From positions 1 through 15,419 of the forward strand of contig CAYYSG010000017.1 in the NCBI GenBank assembly GCA_964474375.1: a DNA stretch of 15,419 nucleotides. Direction: 5' to 3'. The notes under the pieces were generated by a model. That model was not told the DNA's origin and did not search any database. It was given only the letters and a program-made list of their open reading frames with translations. Position 1 is the first letter of the stretch. Every line of letters starts with the position of its first letter. This stretch comes from 2-01-FULL-33-17 sp964474375. GTDB taxonomy: Bacteria; Patescibacteriota; Minisyncoccia; Phycocordibacterales; UBA9973. This document shows, one piece after another, positions 13,542-15,419 of this stretch. Made by a program: the position numbers and the translations under genes.

Positions 13542-13877
13542 TTAATGCCCTATACCAATGCTGTCCATCATGCCCGAAGGCTTGTCATTAGGACTAGTGT
13601 TAGATTTTTGTTTTTCATCTATATTGTCGATATTTGAGTCCACTTTGGGTAGTATGATAGCGTTTTTGCGGTCACCTTTGTACATTTCAGGGTGCAGTGA
13701 TTTGTGGATTTTGTGATATTGGTTTTTAGCTTTTTCAATTTTTTCCAAATATGCATTTTTAGCCTCAGGATCGTCCGGGTTCATAGTGGAAACGTTTTGT
13801 ACTATATCAACGTATTCCTGTTCAGACTTTTGTAAATCCGCCTCGGTAAACTTGTGTCCAAAAAATTCAAATTTCAT
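13542..13877 (-). CDS. Hypothetical protein
   Basis: This 111-residue soluble protein is unrecognised. Residues 1-70 are mostly helical and charged, with an acidic N-proximal part (EADLQKSEQEYVDIVQ, 12-27) and a basic second helix around KAKNQYHKIHKSLH (49-62). Residues 80-111 look disordered, rich in Asn, Asp, Ser and Pro, with a glycine-rich end (MMDSIGIGH). No signal peptide or membrane segment is seen. The start is supported by an extended -10 ending exactly 6 bases upstream. A weak hairpin with stem AATCC/GGATT follows the stop, but no convincing terminator. Confidence 0.65.
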   Translation of the reverse strand: MKFEFFGHKFTEADLQKSEQEYVDIVQNVSTMNPDDPEAKNAYLEKIEKAKNQYHKIHKSLHPEMYKGDRKNAIILPKVDSNIDNIDEKQKSNTSPNDKPSGMMDSIGIGH

Positions 13878-13883
13878 ATTAAT

Positions 13884-13892
13884 ATTATAACA
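13884..13892 (-). promoter_or_regulatory. Extended -10 of the 13877 gene, predicted leaderless
   Basis: TGTTATAAT on the minus strand lies just after the GIY-YIG stop codon. Its last base is 6 bases before ATG 13877, so transcription should start on the ATG. There is no recognisable -35. Confidence 0.65.
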
Positions 13893-13894
13893 AA

Positions 13895-14152
13895 TTAATT
13901 ATTAAAAGTACTTTGGATTAATTCTAATTTTTTACCCCTCTTGAGTTTCTTTAGTACAGCTTCACGCTTTAGCGACTCGCTAAGTGTTGCAAATTCTTCG
14001 GAATATTTCAGGGCTACAGGACGACGGATTTTTGTATAGTGCGCTCCGGATTTTGAATTGTTATGGTTGTGTAGTCTCTTCTCTAAATCATTCGTCCGGC
14101 CGACATATAGCGTATTGTCAGCACATTCCAGTATGTAGACGTAATATGACAT
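13895..14152 (-). CDS. GIY-YIG nuclease superfamily protein (UPF0213-like)
   Basis: This 85-residue small GIY-YIG domain protein has YYVYILECADNTLYVGRT (3-20), which holds the paired half-motifs (here YVY and YVG). Next come R20 and the T-N-D-L-E-K-R segment with HNHN (28-31), and a C-terminal helix with the conserved glutamate (SESLKREAVLKKLKRGKK). Stand-alone proteins of this size may act on DNA ends or structured DNA, but their targets are mostly unknown. The start at 14152 is chosen over an in-frame ATG at 14188. The domain begins right after it, the longer version adds 12 residues that run back towards the terminator, and an extended -10 lies exactly 6 bases before 14152, inside the longer reading. 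Confidence 0.9.
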   Translation of the reverse strand: MSYYVYILECADNTLYVGRTNDLEKRLHNHNNSKSGAHYTKIRRPVALKYSEEFATLSESLKREAVLKKLKRGKKLELIQSTFNN

Positions 14153-14158
14153 AAACCG

Positions 14159-14167
14159 ATTATAACA
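14159..14167 (-). promoter_or_regulatory. Extended -10 of the GIY-YIG gene, predicted leaderless
   Basis: TGTTATAAT on the minus strand ends 6 bases before ATG 14152. It lies just downstream of the terminator hairpin of the preceding gene, so the -35 position would fall at the hairpin's edge. Confidence 0.7.
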
Positions 14168-14182
14168 AAATAACGCTTCATA

Positions 14183-14211
14183 AAACACCCCGCAGTAAAT
14201 GCGGGGTGTTT
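14183..14211. terminator. Hairpin terminator, copy 1
   Basis: A perfect 12-bp stem AAACACCCCGCA/TGCGGGGTGTTT has loop GTAAA (plus-strand reading) and lies 5 bases after the stop of the 14217-14576 gene. The minus-strand tail is TTTTATG, a short T run. It is nearly identical to the hairpin at 14600-14628. Confidence 0.8.
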
Positions 14212-14216
14212 GTAGT

Positions 14217-14576
14217 TTAGAGACTTTTTAGTTTGCCAACAATATCATTTAGGTCGTACTGATATGCGTATTCTATAGCATCGTTTATAGAATCTTCTTG
14301 CATTTCTGTATTATTTAATTTTTTATAGACTTCCGCCATATGGACATATAGGCCTATCTGGTTTCTAGCGTACTCATACTGGTCTTCTATGTTGCTAATG
14401 GAGTCCTGAGAAGCAGTGATAAAATTCACTATGGCTTCTCTATTTTCTTCAAAACTTTTTTCGTAGTCTATTTTAGATTCTAATTCTTTTAATTCAACAC
14501 TTGGACTAAAACCTAGCTCGCGCGAAACTTCTAATAAATCAGGTTTTTTATTTTCGAATCTTGGCATTTCATTCAT
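14217..14576 (-). CDS. Hypothetical helical protein
   Basis: This 119-residue, strongly helical, acidic protein has no membrane segment. Residues 66-117 (YEYARNQIGLYVHMAEVYKK, then NNTEMQEDSINDAIEYAYQY) look like one or two TPR-like helical hairpins, but this is pattern reading only and no family is recognised. Residues 1-30 are more variable. The start is fixed by an extended -10 whose last base is 6 bases before the ATG. The gene is a single-gene unit bounded by two near-identical terminator hairpins. Confidence 0.65.
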   Translation of the reverse strand: MNEMPRFENKKPDLLEVSRELGFSPSVELKELESKIDYEKSFEENREAIVNFITASQDSISNIEDQYEYARNQIGLYVHMAEVYKKLNNTEMQEDSINDAIEYAYQYDLNDIVGKLKSL

Positions 14577-14582
14577 ATACGT

Positions 14583-14591
14583 ATTATAGCA
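14583..14591 (-). promoter_or_regulatory. Extended -10 of the 14576 gene, predicted leaderless
   Basis: TGCTATAAT on the minus strand ends 6 bases before ATG 14576. The preceding terminator hairpin starts 9 bases upstream, so no consensus -35 can be present. Confidence 0.7.
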
Positions 14592-14599
14592 TAAGGCCT

Positions 14600-14630
14600 A
14601 AACACCCCGCAGTAAATGTGGGGTGTTTTT
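14600..14630. terminator. Hairpin terminator, copy 2
   Basis: The stem AAACACCCCGCA/TGTGGGGTGTTT with loop GTAAA differs from the copy at 14183-14211 by one base. The change gives a G-U wobble on the plus-strand RNA but an A-C mismatch on the minus-strand RNA. It follows the stop of the 14633-15049 gene by 2 bases. The plus-strand tail TTTTT is better than the minus-strand tail TTTAGG. Confidence 0.7.
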
Positions 14631-14632
14631 AG

Positions 14633-15049
14633 TTATGCGGCCATTTTAGGTTCGGAATCATTTAGGTCTTCCTTCTTCTGACCATATTTGTTTTTAAAAT
14701 CATCTATTTGGTTTTTTAATTCTATTTCAAACAAATCCCAGTCCATAGACTCCATTGTAGTTAGAGGTATTTCTATAGTTTTACCAGTGTCTTCGTTGTC
14801 TAGGTATATAGTGGGGCGTGCGGTATCCTTATCTATATCATCTCTTACACCAAAAGGTTCATGGTGTTTTAAGATGTAATCCCAAGCTCTATCACTAGCT
14901 TTATGTAGTAAATCAGTATCTACATTGTCTTTAGACCAGGTTAATTCTTCTACTTTTATATCTAATTCGGGATCTATATCTTTAGCATCAACATGTTCAT
15001 GCTGAGCATTTAGGTTATATAAATCGTCTGATTTTCTCATGTTTTCCAT
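14633..15049 (-). CDS. Hypothetical acidic protein
   Basis: This 138-residue soluble, acidic protein is unrecognised. Residues 1-60 are hydrophilic with many Asp and Glu. The middle has a Trp-containing helix (ASDRAWDYILKHHEPFGVRD, 51-70). A short strand pair follows (RPTIYLDNEDTGKTIEIPL, 77-95), then a C-terminal amphipathic helix (WDLFEIELKNQIDDFKNKYG). No signal peptide is present. ATG 15049 is chosen because an extended -10 ends 8 bases before it; ATG 15040 is an alternative that would leave a short leader. The gene is a single-gene unit ended by hairpin copy 2. Confidence 0.65.
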   Translation of the reverse strand: MENMRKSDDLYNLNAQHEHVDAKDIDPELDIKVEELTWSKDNVDTDLLHKASDRAWDYILKHHEPFGVRDDIDKDTARPTIYLDNEDTGKTIEIPLTTMESMDWDLFEIELKNQIDDFKNKYGQKKEDLNDSEPKMAA

Positions 15050-15057
15050 ATATCTGT

Positions 15058-15066
15058 ATTATAGCA
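15058..15066 (-). promoter_or_regulatory. Extended -10 of the 15049 gene, predicted leaderless
   Basis: TGCTATAAT on the minus strand ends 8 bases before ATG 15049. It sits in the 22-base gap after the DUF2200 stop codon; any -35 would lie inside the DUF2200 coding region. Confidence 0.65.
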
Positions 15067-15071
15067 TTATT

Positions 15072-15419
15072 TTACTTTCGTAATATTTTATCCATTGATC
15101 TGCCTTTGGCTAGTTCGTCCACTAGTTTGTCCAAATAGCGGACTTTTTGAGTTACAGGGTTCTTTATGTCTTCTATTCTATATCCGCAAATTGTACCAGT
15201 TATCAAATGTGCATTTGGGTGCAAATTTGCACGTTTGAAAAATTCTTCAAAACTAACTTTTTCTTTTATTAATTTTTTAATATCAGTAGCAGTAAAACCA
15301 GTTAGCCATTTTATAACCTGCTGTAATTCCTTCTCTGTTCTACCTTTTCTTTCTACCTTTACTACATACATTGGGTACACAGACCCAAATACCATACTGG
15401 CCATACGTTCATCATGCTT
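15072..15419 (-). CDS. DUF2200 family protein, partial (N-terminus beyond right edge)
   Basis: The frame is open to the right edge and gives 115 residues. The family pattern is clear: KHDERMASMVFGSVYPMYVV at the start, then VERKGRTEKELQQVIKWLTG, LITGTICGYRIEDIKNP, and the ending VRYLDKLVDELAKGRSMDKI. DUF2200 proteins are small and of unknown function. An internal ATG at 15404 could be taken as the start, but the in-frame KHDER before it belongs to the family's usual N-terminus, so the true start is probably a few codons outside the window. Only those few residues appear to be missing. Confidence 0.9.
   Translation of the reverse strand, partial: KHDERMASMVFGSVYPMYVVKVERKGRTEKELQQVIKWLTGFTATDIKKLIKEKVSFEEFFKRANLHPNAHLITGTICGYRIEDIKNPVTQKVRYLDKLVDELAKGRSMDKILRK

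Noticed and set aside
14153..14188. Twelve-codon upstream extension of the GIY-YIG gene
   Set aside because: It would place the promoter inside the coding region, and the domain starts immediately after ATG 14152.

Overview
The window is AT-rich, densely coded and almost entirely on the minus strand. It looks like a chromosome segment of a Candidate Phyla Radiation (Patescibacteria, probably Parcubacteria-like) bacterium. The basis is protein character: a Mur ligase with a membrane anchor instead of its N-terminal domain, a trimmed PBP2, a bacterial SWIB protein, many short unrecognised genes and very tight spacing. No rRNA, tRNA, CRISPR array, transposase or phage gene was seen. Genes read cleanly in the standard code, and TGA is used once as a stop (rsmH).

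Layout from right to left, the direction in which most genes are read. 15419-13163 is a run of short genes: a partial DUF2200 gene, three unrecognised small genes, a GIY-YIG nuclease and a SWIB protein. Most have their own promoter, and two are preceded by near-identical terminator hairpins. A plus-strand unknown gene (12591-13076) lies convergent to swib and divergent from murE. 12489-8288 holds murE, a secreted and membrane-anchored protein, a tiny multi-pass protein and a rod-type PBP2. 8268-6319 is greA-lysS. Two tiny plus-strand genes (5897-6287) end at a terminator shared with lysS. 5711-448 is a shortened division and cell-wall (dcw) cluster: mraZ-rsmH-ftsL-like-ftsI-murF, then a DedA membrane protein. 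A partial unknown gene with a textbook promoter runs off the left edge.

Functionally the core is envelope growth. MurE and MurF add the third residue and D-Ala-D-Ala to the peptidoglycan precursor. One PBP is of the septal type (FtsI) and one of the elongation type (PBP2). MraZ controls the dcw cluster through four GTGG boxes in front of its own gene. A perfect DnaA box sits beside them.

The most striking signal is how genes start. Eight starts have an extended -10 element (TGnTATAAT or TGTATAAT) ending only 6-8 bases before the ATG, so transcription should begin at or within about two bases of the start codon. These transcripts are predicted to be leaderless. No Shine-Dalgarno sequence is visible at the operon-internal starts either. 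I do not see a defence or mobile system. The noteworthy items are the leaderless organisation, the MraZ operator layout, the SWIB domain insertion and the reduced wall enzymes.
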